Shown: one piece after another, positions 47,937 through 59,953 of the stretch
Numbering within the stretch: the first letter of the stretch is position 1
How the letters are laid out: every line of letters starts with the position of its first letter
Assembly (NCBI GenBank): GCA_002964805.2
Contig: PUDQ02000001.1
Coordinates: forward strand, 3,620,001-3,684,000
Length of the DNA: 64,000 nucleotides
Source of the DNA: Trametes villosa
Lineage: Eukaryota; Basidiomycota; Agaricomycetes; Polyporales; Polyporaceae
Direction: 5' to 3'
Translations under genes and position numbers: made by a program
Notes under the pieces: generated by a model
Told to the model about the DNA's origin: nothing
The model's input: only the letters and a program-made list of their open reading frames with translations
Databases searched by the model: none

Positions 47937-50735
47937 CTAACCGGACCCAGGTGATTGGCCAAACAGCTGTCGTATGAACGCCTCGGAGTTCGGCTCCCTC
48001 CCAAGGAAGTCCTGCACACGACCGGTAATTAGCTCCTTCACTGAGCACACGAGCACATCTCAGCACACCTTCAGCAAATCCATCTCGTCCTTGCTGCTCC
48101 CCGGCGCGAGGATCTTCTCGCGATAACGCCTTCCCCGTGCTGGATCGAGCGGGTCTGCCTCGAAGACCGTTGCGTACATGTCCGCGGCGAAGACGAGCGA
48201 GTAGGTGTAGCTGCCGACGATCCGTCAACATCCAGCACCCGTGAACAACAAAAGCGCCTCACCCGTAGTAGCCGGCGCTGTAGTCCCCAACGAGATGCTG
48301 GAAGCCCGCCTGCCCAGGGCGCGGCGTATCGGTCTTGAGCAGCGCGATCGACTCGCGGATGTCACTCCAGAGCTGGGTGTAGTCCGAGTCGGCCGGTGCT
48401 GCAGGCCAGCAACGCAATGCTACCACGTCAGCAAGGGCCATCGCAGGTAGGACGTTGACGGGGACTTACGCTCGGAGAGGTGGACTCTCAGGTCGAAGAC
48501 GGCGTAGGACACTTGGCGCAGGTTGAACATACCGAAGTTCGTGTACCGACTGTTCGTCAAACCTATCAACGGACGACGATACTCATGAACAAGCATTCTG
48601 CCTACTCACCTCTTCAGGATCTTCCCGATGAACTCATCATCAAGCGGCTCCCCCGTCTCGCAGTGCCTGGACAGCCGCCGCAGCACCTTCGGCTCATAGC
48701 ACCAGTTCTCGAGCATTTGCGACGGCGCCTCCGCAAAGTCGAGCGCGCCCGTCGTCCCGTGGAAGCGCGCGAAGCGCGCCGTGCTCAGCAGCTCGTGGAA
48801 GACGTGCCCGAACTCGTGGAACAGCATCTTCACGTCGAAGTGGCCCATCAGCGCCGGCTTCCCGCTCGCCGCGGCTGGGCGGGAGTGGCCGGCGACGATG
48901 GCGGCGGCGGGGTGCTGCCGTGTGCCGGACGCGGTGGTGCAGCCTGGGACGAGCGACCAGACGGCGGGGCCGGAGGTTTTGGCGTCTGTTCGGGGTTGAA
49001 GGAAATGTGGTCAATAGTCAATGCATAGCAGATGTAGCGATGGCTGAGGGGGAGGGGGCGTACCACGCTGGTAGAGGTCTAGGTAGCAGTACCCGATGAA
49101 GCCAGACGCGTCCATCGCGCCCTTCTCCCACACAGCATATGCCTGCACATCTGCCCACCAGACGTTTAGTCTTCAGCCATACCGCCGCATGCCATCTTCG
49201 CCCTCAAAAACACGCGACGCACCGGGATGCCACGTCTCCGCATCGGCCACCTCCACAAACTCGAGCTCGAACAACTCCTGGTAAATGTCGAGGATCGCGG
49301 GCACGACGTGTGCGACGGGGAAGTGCTCGCGCAGGCGCTGCACGTCGAGCCCGAGGCGCGTCTCGAGCAGCCGGCGGTCGTAGTAGCTCGCGTCCCAGTC
49401 GTACAGCTCCCCGTCGTACGGCAGTCCGCGCGCGGCGTGCTCCTCTTGCTTCAGCGCGAGGAGCGCGGCGCGATCCTGCAGCCCGACGGGGCGCAGCTTC
49501 TCCTCGAGGTCGGTGAGAAACTGGCGCGAGGGTTAGAAACGCGATGCCACATGACGATGCTAGGAATACCTACCTCCTCGACGCCTTGAGCGGTCTTCAC
49601 CATCTTGACCTCTGTGACATAGTCCGCCCAGCTCGCGTATCCGAGCAGCTGCGCGACCTGGCGGCGGAGGTCGAAGATTCGGCTCAGGATCGGGGCGTTC
49701 ACCGCCAGGCTGTTCTCGTGCGCTGCGAAAGCGACTCGACGCGTCTCTGGTTTTACCGCGGATCTCGTCTAAAAAAGACTGCATTAGATATTTGGGGTAT
49801 GGTTTAGAATGACGAGCAGCGCAGTAGCGAGGAACGTACGATAGGGCCCCAATCGGAGACCTTGAGTTTCACGTCGTATACCTCGCGGTCGCCTTCGACG
49901 TGCTTCGTATACCTGGCGATGGTGTCTGGCTCAACGCCTTCGAGTTCGTCCAATGTGAAGGAAATAGAGCCCTGCGCGCAGAAAAGTCAGCCGGAGGACG
50001 GACTGCACACAGATATAGCATGCGACGCGTACGTTTTCCTCGATCCGGTTTGTCTGGTAGCAGTCTACAGTGAGTCGACCGTGAACCCGCGTGGAGTAGA
50101 CGCATATACTCACTCTAAACTCGATGCTCGCCTGCGCCAGCTCCTTCTTGAGCGCAACCAGCATTTCGCGTTCCGCCGCTGGCAACGCAAGACCCGCACG
50201 CGTCCCGTCTAGGATCATCTTCTCGACGAGTCGGCGTTCCTCTGCACTCAGCACCACGCCTGATGCCTCAATATTGTGCCGCGCCGCCTGCTTCGCGCGG
50301 AACACGTCAGTGCGCACGGAGGAGTCGACGCGGAAGTCGCGCAGGAGACCCTCGGCGGCGGAAGACGCGTCGCGGATAGCCTGCGATGGAGAGACGTCGT
50401 GTAGAAAGGTGAGCGGATCCATGGTCGTTATGCGGGCGGCTTCTGCGTGAGCGAGCGCGAGCTGTGCAGAAGGAATAAGCATGGTACTAGGCGGGCCATG
50501 CGTGTATCAAGAGATGCTCTCACAAACACCTAGGAAGGATAAAGATGTGAGTAGACGGCAGGGCAGGACTGGATAAGCTTCCTACTGAGTCGAAGTTGCA
50601 TTCCTCTGGGCTCAGGGAGGCAACCGTGTCTTCTACCGCCTTGTTCTGGGCAATAGCGTCCTTCGTGATCGTAATGATCTCCTCGGGCGTGTACGACCAC
50701 TTCGGGGCTGGTTGAGGTGGTGTCAGCGGCTCCAT
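47937..50735 (-). CDS. M3 zinc metallopeptidase, thimet oligopeptidase/saccharolysin type (copy B)
   Basis: Second paralogue. The start MEPLTPPQPAPKWSYTPEEI aligns with copies A and C and has no targeting signal, so a cytosolic location is likely. The zinc site HEFGH lies at 48804-48818 (complement), in DVKMLFHEFGHVFHELLSTA, followed by DFAEAPSQMLENWCYEPKVL. The substrate-loop region near 48262-48305 reads FQHLVGDYSAGYYGY; copies A and C have HIAGGYDVGYYG and NHIAGGYDAGYYGY. The C-terminus is DFLGREPNSEAFIRQLFGQS then PGSG and a stop. Exon positions parallel the other copies, and no frame break is visible. Overall sequence is more divergent than A versus C, suggesting an older split or a change in substrate range. 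Its neighbours are a USP protein and a small membrane protein, with no clear pathway link. Confidence 0.88.
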
Positions 50736-51208
50736 TCTAGGAGGAGTTAGCAGGAGAGGTGCGGTATCGTTGAGCGCGAGGCGTAAGGGGTGATATAGAT
50801 CCTTAGTAAACACCGCCGAGGTGTGAGCCAGTGTGGTTCTCAAGAGCTGTTGGGCGCAGCAGCCGCGGGAAGTGTCGTAGGTGGTGAGAACCTACATGAT
50901 TTGTTATCACAGACGTCGGCGTTGACCAGCTGGCGTGGGCTGATCGACAATCCCCCATGACCTGGTGGTCGGGTTCAGCGCTGCGATTTCCCAAGGTCTC
51001 AGCTGTTTGAACGAGCGAGAGCGCATGGCGTATTCGCCGCCTGTAATGGCTGCATCGTGCAGGTGCCGGCGCCCCGTGGTGTCCGAACAGATAACATAGC
51101 TAATGCCTACAACAGGATGTCCTGGATCTGTATCAGATAGCTTAAGCTACCGAGAGAGAGAGCAACAATCACCGTGTTACACAACTCGCAATGACTGGTC
51201 AAACCAGC
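50736..51208. other. Intergenic region upstream of M3 peptidase B
   Basis: No coding exon recognised; likely promoter of copy B and 3' flank of the small membrane protein gene. Confidence 0.45.
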
Positions 51209-51923
51209 TCAAGCGCCTCGCGCCACGTAGCGTAGCTTCTCCAGCTTCGCGATCTCTTCCTCCTCATCCTTCATCCACTTCAGAGCAACAGCCACCACAG
51301 CGGTCAGGATACCCGCTGTGCTCCACCATAGCACGTCGGGCCACGGTTGAGCGAGTAGTAAGGCGTATATAGGTGCCACCGCCGGTGCGAGGATGGCGGC
51401 AAGATGAGAAGTCGGTATAGGAGGTCTGAGGGAAGGTGGGAGTGTAGTGGTCTGCACTGCGCGGCGTATAGGATGACTTGGTGGCAGGACGTTGAGGCTC
51501 AAGTTGAGGTGAATCACTATCTGGAGAAAAGCGAGTGTTGTGGCAAGAGGGACAGGTACCCCCGAGGGCGCATCGGGAAATAGGACTGCTAGAGGGGACC
51601 TTTTTGGAGAGCGCAGAATATACAGAGTATGCCTGAGGTCGTACAGTCGTATGAGCATAAATATGCTATCCAAGTACCACTGACTTACAGGAGTAATGAG
51701 AGGCCGATGACTGCCTGTAGTCCTACGAGGTAGATGGCGTTCGAGCTCGCGCTCTTTTCGCGCAAGTCATCTATGAGCTCTTCCTGCTCTGAGGAGGGAG
51801 TTCCATCAGCATACAAGACGGAGTAGCCTTAGATGCAAGCTTACCTTGCTCATCCAGGATACGGTCCTCCTGCTCCTCGCCCTCGGAGAATCGAAACGGT
51901 ACCCTTTGTCTCATGTCGGCCAT
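51209..51923 (-). CDS. Small multi-pass membrane protein, fungal conserved-looking
   Basis: Three exons: MADMRQRVPFRFSEGEEQED then RILDEQ; EQEELIDDLREKSASSNAIY then LVGLQAVIGLSLLL; and the main exon HTLYILRSPKRSPLAVLFPD onward. Hydrophobic segments are LVGLQAVIGLSLLL, VPLATTLAFLQIVIHLNLSL, AILAPAVAPIYALLLA and VLWWSTAGILTAVVAVALKW, so probably four helices. An acidic, charged C-terminus follows (KDEEEEIAKLEKLRYVARGA). The N-terminus is hydrophilic. I do not recognise the family and assign no function. The exon joins are in phase and give one continuous frame of about 200 residues. Divergent with RIO1. Confidence 0.65.
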
Positions 51924-52280
51924 GGCTGTTATGTCGTGCGCCGTCCCCAGATATAGACATATGCCGTGTCCTGAGCCAATTGTCTGTCTAGTATTCTGCG
52001 AGTGGCCTCCAGACAAGCAGTAATGCAGAAGGGTAGTGTTGGTAGAAGTGCGGTGACTGGCCCCGGCAAGCTGCGTTTACTGAGGCACGTCATGAGCGTG
52101 CTATAGATAAGATAAGATTGAGCTTAGACTTTCAATCGGGATGAGATTAGATCTCAAATTCACCCAGTTCCCCTCCCGCCTCCCGGACTTCTCGTACAAC
52201 CGCTTGCACATCCAGCCCTCAGCTCTTTTGCTTCACTTAGAACATATATTCTAGAGCAGATACAGGCAAAACTAGGAAGT
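51924..52280. other. Divergent promoter region between the membrane protein gene and RIO1
   Basis: Shared upstream region of about 360 bp. No coding exon or specific site recognised. Confidence 0.5.
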
Positions 52281-54642
52281 ATGCCATCAAGAATAGATGG
52301 GCCCGAGGATCCGGTAGAAGAGGGCCAGTTCGACGACGCCCCGGAGGACAGCTCCGTCCCGCAGCCCGCTGATCCGCGGCAGGGGCATGCCTTCATCGAC
52401 GACGAGAAGATCCTCGAATGGTCCTCAGAGAGCTCAGACGAAGACAGCGAGCCCGACGAGTTCGAACAAGAAGAGGACACTCTCGAGGCGGAAGCCTTCC
52501 AGACCCTCCGAGCGGAGGACGAAGACTGGGAAATCGCTGAGCGAGGTACGCTCTCTCTCCAATATGCTGCTCTACACGAACGAACCGCCCATGTAGATTT
52601 TACCAAGCAGTATAACCGCCTTCGACAGCATGTCGCGGTTCGGACCGGTGCTGCGCAAGGCGTAACATCCGCAATGAACTCCCGTTCTGCAGTCGCCGCT
52701 CTTCCCGCCGTAAACCGCCCACGCCCGGCCAAGACCGCCAATGCGCCCTCTTCGTCCCAGAAGGAACATGCTAAAGACAAGACGGAAAACCAACTCCAAG
52801 CACTCTCAAAGTACTCCTCGCGGCTACGTAACCTCGATATGCCCTACGATCTTAGTGTGGGCGTCAACCGGAAGGGTCCCTCTGCAACCGCGAATATGAA
52901 AGACAAGAGCGATCGTGCTACGAGCGAGCAGGTCTTGGATCCACGAACACGGATTATTCTGTTCAAGATGATCGGCCGAGAACTCATTCACGAGGTGAAC
53001 GGTTGTGTCAGCACAGGAAAGGAGGTTGGTAGCTTTGAAATCCACGTTCTCCATGCCACCAACGCTTATTTTCGTAGGCTAATGTGTACCACGCTCTTAC
53101 ACCCGAGCGCAAGCACCTCGCTCTCAAGATTTACAAGACCTCTATCTTGGTGTTCAAGGATCGGGACCGCTATGTTTCAGGGGAATACAGATTCCGTAGA
53201 GGTTATAGGTGCGGACTGTCCCCATGCGAGATACTGCTGGCCCTAGCTCAACGCACTTCTTCAGCCGACACAACCCGCGAAAGATGGTTCGCGTGTGGGC
53301 AGAGAAAGAGATGCGTAATCTCAAGCGATTGCGTACTGCAGGCATATGCTGCCCCGAGCCGATCGAAGTGCGCGAGAACGTCCTGGTGATGACCTTCGTG
53401 GGCGACAGGGATGGATGGTCAGTTGCGACTTCGTAAACCTCCTCCCGAAAGTCCCGCCGCTAACTCATGCACGCGCATTCAGGGCCTCCCCCCGTTTGAA
53501 AGACGCCGACATCCCCGAATCCGCGTTCCCAGACCTCTACGTCGAGCTGCTCCTCATGACGCGCAAGATGTTCATCGAGTGCAAACTCGTCCACGCCGAT
53601 CTCTCCGAATACAACATCCTCTACCACGTCGACGACACCGACGCCCCCAGCTCCGCCCCGGAGCCTGTACCCGCAGACGGTCACGCGTCCGCGGAGCCTC
53701 CCTCCTCTTCCCCCTCCTCCTCCGCAGCACAGGCCCAGGGGGAGGAAGAGCGGCCGGCCCCACCCTCTCAGCCCCAGCCGCGCGGGCACCTCTGGATCAT
53801 CGACGTCTCGCAGTCGGTGGAGCACGACCACCCGCACGCGTTCGACTTCCTCCGCGCGGACCTGCGGAACGTCGAGGACTTCTTCGCGAAGCGCGGCGTG
53901 CCCACCATCGGCCTCCGGCGCACGTTCGAGTTCGTCACGCGCGACCGCCTCTCCTCCGACTCGGACTCACCCTCTGACCCCGAGAGCGTCCTCCGTGCAT
54001 GGATGGCGACCCCAGACGACGGCGAGCAGGATGATGGAGCGAAGGGCGGAGAGGGCGACAAGGCGCACGAGGACGAGGTGTTCATGCGCTCGTACATCCC
54101 GCGCACGCTCAACGAGGTGTACGACCCGGAGCGCGACGTCGACGTGCTCGCGCGCGGGGACGGCGAGAACCTGATCTACCGCGACACGATCGGGATCGTC
54201 GGGCCCGGGTCCGGCTCGCGAGACAACGGGAAGGGAGACATTGACGGCGCTCCTGCGGGACAGGCAGGGAAGCCCGCCTCGCCGCAGCAGAAGAAGGCGG
54301 TGAGCTTCGCAGACGGGAAGGGCGAGGAGGAATCTTCGAGCGGGGAGGAAGAGGGGCTGGGGGAAGACGAAGACGGGGACTCCGAAGACGAGGAGGAAGA
54401 GGGGGAGGAGGGCCGGAAGGAGCGGAAGCCACGGGGCCACCGGCACGAGGACAAGCAGGCGAAGAAGGTAGGAACACCATCCACACCACTCTCCGACTGC
54501 ATCGAAGGGCCGAAGCTGATTGCTTTTCATTTGCTAGGACCGTAAGAAGGCCACCAAGGAGGAGGCGCGCGAAAAGCGCAAACACAAAATCCCGAAGGCC
54601 GAGAAGAAACGCAAGGTCAAGGCGACCGCCCGGGGCGGGTAG
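52281..54642 (+). CDS. RIO1: Atypical protein kinase/ATPase Rio1
   Basis: RIO-family kinase needed for final maturation of the 40S ribosomal subunit in the cytoplasm. The N-terminal region is acidic ([20 protein letters not shown]). The RIO domain begins [14 protein letters not shown] (nucleotide loop, joined across an intron near 53025-53078), then [20 protein letters not shown] with the catalytic lysine, [11 protein letters not shown] joined to [20 protein letters not shown], the hinge NVLVMTFVG, the catalytic loop [14 protein letters not shown] and the metal site [21 protein letters not shown] long acidic insert, Ser/Pro-rich (about 53640-53780), separates the last two, which is longer than usual. 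The C-terminus is acidic then Lys-rich ([21 protein letters not shown]). TAG at 54640. Residues for catalysis are all present. Confidence 0.93.
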
Positions 54643-55102
54643 ATGTACACTTGGACTCCGACGTGCACACTTCCTCGAGCACAATTCCTTCCACACATGT
54701 AATGTCATACAGCCCACTAGAGAGCCTCCGGTACAAACAATCTGTATGTATGTACACCTATCCCACCCGCCTGCCGCGCGCCGCGCGCCAGCCAGCGTGC
54801 CCCGTCCGACCGAGCTCCAACTGCAGTGTCCTTTGGATTGTTTCTATACTACACCGGCGAGATTTGCACGAACAGCGAACGAAGCGGAACCAGGGCGTCT
54901 CTCCGGCGCCGAGCGCACCGCGGGGCGCTCGACTAGCGGCGCTCCGAGCCTGGGTGGTCAGCGTGGGGGGAGACGGGTATACATGTACACTTGTAGGGAC
55001 TGCAAGGGGCCGTTGGAGTACAACATTTGTACAACATAGCGGGGTACTCGGTTGAGAGCGAGGGGAGCGGAGCGGGAACGAGCGGAATGGCGGCGATGGC
55101 GG
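54643..55102. other. Intergenic region between convergent RIO1 and STE7
   Basis: 3' flanks of two convergent genes, with no coding exon recognised. TGTATGTATGTACA near 54743 is a short simple run that resembles a 3'-end signal. Confidence 0.45.
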
Positions 55103-56662
55103 TTAGAACGTCGAAGCCCAAGCCTCGAGGTCGAACTTCGTCGTCCTCGCGTTCTCGACCCAAGGGTGTTTCTAGAGAGCCGGTCAGCGTACTAGGGATT
55201 CCGGGCGGACGGGGTACTCACGAGGAGCTCCTTAGGGGTATGCCTCTGATCGGGATCCTTGAGCAGACAGCTGTCCACGAAGTCCTCCGCCTCCCTCGGG
55301 AAGCGGCCCTCGGGGGTGAGCCGCGGCGCGGGCTCGTTGACGATGTGCTGCAGCAGCTCGAGGATGCTCATCGTCATGCCGCCGCCTTGGAGGCTGACGC
55401 CCTTGCTCTTCCGCTTCTTCTTCTTGTCCCGCTGCTCCTTCGTCGTCCGCGGCGGGAGCGCGAGCGGGTTTGGCCGGCTCGGCGAGAGCGTGCCCTCGAA
55501 GTCGGACAGGTCCGAGTCGTCCGACTCCGAGTCCGCGAACGGGAAGCGGCCGAGCGCGAGCTCGATCAGCGAGATCCCGAGCGACCACACGTCGGACTTG
55601 ACCGTGTACTGCGCCCCCTGTATACGCTCCGGCTGCGTCGCAGGGCGCGCGTGAGCGACCGCGGTCGGCGCGCAGCAGGCGAAGGGCACTCACGCTCATG
55701 TATGTGGACGTACCCACGAAAGTGTCCGCGATAGAGTTGATGAGCTCGCCCGAGACACCGAAGTCGCAAATCTTGATTTGCCCCTTGGAGTTGAAGAGGA
55801 TATTCGAGGGCTTGATGTCTGGGGAGATGGGATGACGAGACTATACGAGTACGACGCTGTTTGGACATACCACGGTGGATGATGCGGTGCACGTCGTACA
55901 GATACGTCAGGCCTTCCAGCACGGCCAGCGCTACCTTCCCGACAACATCGATATCAATGGGCCCGATCTTCTTGTAGATGCCGTCGAGCGAGCCCTTGTC
56001 CATATGCTCCATGCAAATGCAGATGTTGGGGTCGGAAATGAACGCGCCATAGAACGAGATGATGTAGTCGCAATGGCAGTCGTGCATGATTTGCAGCTCC
56101 CGAAGGATCTGCTTCCTCACGGAGGGCTTTGCGTCGATCAGCACAATCTAGGGTGCGCAGGGCATCTAGTCAGACGGTAGCAGAAGCATACTGCGCGTAA
56201 TGCGCGCACCTTCTTTGCCATGATGGTCCCCGTAGGCAGATGCTCGACCTTCTTGACACTGCCCCCGTTGCCCTGGCCGAGCTCCTGCAGATCCTTGAGG
56301 TCCTCATTGCGCAGGTCGTGGTACTTGTTCTCGGAGTTGAGGTCAAGGTTGGCGAGCGTGGTGGAGAGGGTCGTGTGGTAGGTCATGCGATGCGCAGACG
56401 CGGAGCCCGTAGGTGGCGCGGAATTTGGGCCGTTAACGGTCAAGAGATTGGTGTCAGGATCAGCGGCGGTTGCATTCGTCGTGACCTTTGGCGCCTTGAG
56501 CTGCATGGGCGGTGGCCGCTTCTTGCCCCCGCCAGCAGGGACGGGCGCAAGGCGCGTCGGTTCCGGCTGGGGCGCGGGGGGCGCCTGGTTGACATCGAGC
56601 TGGAGGGCCTTGAAGTTGCGCTTCTTGCGCACAGGGCCCGAGGGAGCAGGGGTGGCCATCAT
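55103..56662 (-). CDS. STE7: MAP kinase kinase of the Ste7/Fuz7 type
   Basis: Dual-specificity kinase of the pheromone and filamentation MAPK cascade. The N-terminus [20 protein letters not shown] is basic and Pro-rich and could hold a MAPK docking site. The kinase domain has [20 protein letters not shown], a catalytic lysine in [66 protein letters not shown] with the SxAxT activation-loop site, and [20 protein letters not shown]. The [20 protein letters not shown] wording matches yeast Ste7. An acidic then lysine-rich insert (about 55395-55540), as in MEK proteins, separates the C-lobe halves. The end is [18 protein letters not shown] then ASTF. The start is the first of two adjacent ATGs. 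Divergent with M3 peptidase C. Confidence 0.92.
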
Positions 56663-56977
56663 GCGCTGTTCGCGGGAAGTGGCTCAGGAAGTGTTGGACA
56701 GCCGCGCAGGAAGCGAGGGGGACGACGGCGACGGCGAGGAGGGCAACGGGGGCGACGACGACGGCGACGGTGGAAGGAGTTCCCCAGAATGAGATGCGAG
56801 CGTTGGACCGATGCCCGCTTCACAGCGCTCACCGCTGCTTACCTAACTCGGCGTACCCCGGGCGCGCACTAGACGCCCGCCCCAGTCGCGTCCCGCGTCG
56901 CGCGCCGGCGTTGGCGCCCATAGTCCCCACCGCTGCTGTCCCCGGCGTCCTCGCTCTCCCGCTCGTTCTCGACGACC
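56663..56977. other. Divergent promoter region between STE7 and M3 peptidase C
   Basis: About 315 bp between two starts. GC-rich with repeated GAC/GGC runs near 56715-56775; no coding exon or specific site recognised. Confidence 0.5.
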
Positions 56978-59953
56978 ATGAAGCCCCGCGCAGTCTGCAC
57001 GGTGGCCGTCTCGGCGCTGCGTCGCCGCCCCTTGCTCAGCGTTGCCGTCGGCGTCGGCGCGCTCGCAGCGTGCCGCCAGTCTCTGCCCGGTGCAGGCATG
57101 CGCATGCTCCAGGTCACGCCGTCTCTGCTTCCGTCGGCGACTCGCGCTCTGAATGGGCTCTCTCACTATCGATCGCAATCCACTCTCTCAGGGTTGTTCT
57201 CGCTCTCTACAGCTGACTCCAGTATGGCATCACTAAACCCGCCCCAGGCAGCACCCAAGTGGACGCACACACCGGAGGAGGTCCTCACACTAACCAAGGA
57301 CGCCATCGCGGAGTACCGGGCTCTTGAGGACCGTGTCGCCGCGCTCAAGCCGGAGGAGTGCAACTTCGATTCGGTGCGCAACGCATAACTATGATGCGAA
57401 CTGAGGCTCACTTTGGTGATGTTGTTGCCAGGTATTCGTAAGTCGTTGGCACTGTAGAGGGTTCTGTGGCCGCGGATCTGATCGCTGTCCGGTGCCGTAC
57501 ACAGCTGGCTCTCGCGCACGCGGAGAACGTATTCAATGCGGTCGCCGAGCCTCTGTCGTTCTACCAGAACGTATCTACCTCCAAGGAGCTTCGTGATGCG
57601 TCCAACGAGGCGGAGGTCATCGTCCGCGACTTCGGCGTCGAGTCGTCCATGCGCCTTGATGTCTTCCGTGCTAAGCAAGCCGCCGAGAAGAACATCAAGT
57701 CCTCGGGCAAGACCCTTTCGGCCGAGGAGCAGCGGCTCGTGGACAAGATGATCTTGGACGGCACCCGCGCGGGTCTCGCACTCCCCGACGCTGAGAGGGA
57801 GAAGCTGACCCAGCTCAAGAAGGAGCTGTCTCAGACATGCCTTGAGTTCAGCGTCAGTAGTTAAAGTTTGAGCGAGATGGTTCGTAGTGCTAATGGAATT
57901 ACCTGCAGAAAAACTTCAATGAGGAAAACGTATGGGCCTAGTCAAAGTTTACTGAGTCCGGGCACTCATCCTTTGCTTCCAGGGCTTCGTCTCGTTCACC
58001 TCGGAGGAGCTCAAGGGCGTCCCCGCGGATGTCATCTCTGGCTACACCAAGCGCACAGAAGGCGACAAGGAGCTCTACGACATAACCTTCAAGACCCCTG
58101 ACATCTTCCCCATCGTGCGCCTTCCCCGCCCGGTGCCAGCCCCCCTCCGCGGCTAAGCTAACGCAATCATCGCAGTTCAAATTCGCCGAGAGCCCGGACA
58201 CCCGCCGTAAGGCCTACGAGGGCTTCGAGAACCGGCTGGCGATCAACGAACCGATCATGAGCAAGTTCCTCGACCTCCGCCGTCAGATTGCGAAGCTGCT
58301 CAAGTACCCCACCTGGGCGGACTATGTCACGGAAGTGAAGATGGTCAAGAACGCCAAGGGCGTCAAGGAGGTAGCACCTGCCCCCTGTAGACCGCGCTTT
58401 TCGACGCACGCTCACACGCGGTGATTTAGTTCCTCGCCGATTTGGAGCAGAAGCTGCGCCCCGTCGGCCTGAAGGACCGCGAGACGCTCCTGGCGCTCAA
58501 GAAGAAGGAGCACGACGAGAAGGGCCTGCCGTTCGACGGCGAGTTCTATCTCTGGGACTACCGGTACTACGACAGGAAGTTCATCGAGGAGAGTCTCAAC
58601 CTCGACGATCAGCTCGTCAAGGAGTACTTCCCCGTTTCGGTGGTCGTCCCCGCCATTCTTGAACTCTACCAGAACTTGCTCGGCGTGAAGTTCGTTGAGA
58701 TCAAGGGCGAGACATGGCATCCAGGTAACTTCGCGTTAAGTTCAATGTGCGCTCTATCTGACTTCTCGTGCCCGCAGAGGTGCAGCAATTTGCCGTTTGG
58801 GAGAAGGACGCCAAGGACGCGTCCGGCTTCGTCGGCTACTGCTACCTCGACCTCTTCCCGCGCGGTACGTCGCACTCTCTCCCCTCTCTCTCCCCGCGTC
58901 TAACTTCCCCGCTCAACAGCCTCGAAGTACTCGCACGCCGCCGTGTGGCCGCTCCTGCCGGGGTACGACAAGGCGGACGGGTCGCGGAGCTACCCGCTGA
59001 CCGCGATGGTCGCGAACCTCGCGAAGCCGACGCCGCAGAAGCCCGCGCTCATGCGCCACGACGACGTCGTCACGTTCTTCCACGAGATGGGCCACGTCTT
59101 CCACGGGCTGCTGAGCCGGACGAAGTTCGCGCGCTTCCACGGGACGAGCGTCGCGGGCGACTTCGTCGAGGCGCCGTCGCAGATGCTCGAGAACTGGTGC
59201 TTCGAGCCGAGGGTGCTCGAGAAGATGTCGAGCCACTACGAGACGAAGAAGCCGCTCGACGCGGAGCTCATCGAGAAGATCATCAAGAGGTCCGCACATT
59301 ACACGCGCTGTGAGACTGCCGCTTTTTGGCTGACGGTGGATTTCTAGCCGCTACGTGAACGTGGGGTTGTTCTACCTCCGCCAGCTCTTCTTCGCGAACT
59401 TCGATTTCAAAGTGCACACCGACCAGGGTAGGCGACTTACACCCCGCGGCGTGGGAGTAACTAACCAAATCTTCTCGTTACCACAGAGGGCGACGACTAC
59501 ACGAAGCTCTGGAACGAGATGCGCGAGAACATTTCCCTTGTCAAGGGCGGCAACCTCGGTGTCGGACAGGGTAGCTTCAACCACATTGCCGGTGGCTACG
59601 ACGCCGGCTACTATGGGTACATCGCCTGCTTTCCTCACTCCCCCGCACTCTGTGGTACTGATCTCGCGCCTTCAGATATACTTACTCGCTCGTCTTCGCC
59701 GCGGACATGTACGCGACAGTGTTCAAGAAGGACCCGCTCGACCCCGCGCGCGGCCAGCGCTACCGCGAGAAGATCCTCCTCCCTGGAGGCAGCCGGGACG
59801 AGATCGACTCGCTCAAGGTAAGTAGCCGGGGTGACTTTCTGGAGCTGTGCGTCATTAACCGCGTTTGTGCGACAGGACTTCCTCGGCCGGGAGCCCAACT
59901 CCGAGGCCTTCATCCAGGAGCTGTTCGGGCAGTCTTCGGCGTCGAACTTGTGA
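56978..59953 (+). CDS. M3 zinc metallopeptidase, thimet oligopeptidase/saccharolysin type (copy C) with mitochondrial-type leader
   Basis: Third paralogue. The frame is open from an upstream ATG at 56978 giving MKPRAVCTVAVSALRRRPLL, SVAVGVGALAACRQ and SLSTADSS before MASLNPPQAAPKW at 57224, the position where copies A and B start. The 82-residue leader is rich in Arg, Ser and Leu with almost no acids, like a matrix-targeting peptide, so two products (mitochondrial and cytosolic) from alternative starts are possible, as known for neurolysin-type enzymes. The zinc site HEMGH lies at 59081-59095, followed by VAGDFVEAPSQMLENWCFEP. The loop FNHIAGGYDAGYYGY is near 59575-59620. The C-terminus is DFLGREPNSEAFIQELFGQS then SASNL, TGA 59951. 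Motif wording excludes mitochondrial intermediate peptidase. It appears functional. Confidence 0.9.

Noticed and set aside
21975..59953. A mating-type locus, suggested by a GPCR-like gene, STE7 and a mitochondrial M3 peptidase
   Set aside because: The GPCR-like protein lacks STE3-type features, there is no homeodomain pair or pheromone precursor, and the M3 peptidases carry the PSQMLENW wording of saccharolysin/neurolysin, not that of mitochondrial intermediate peptidase, the usual neighbour of the HD mating-type locus.
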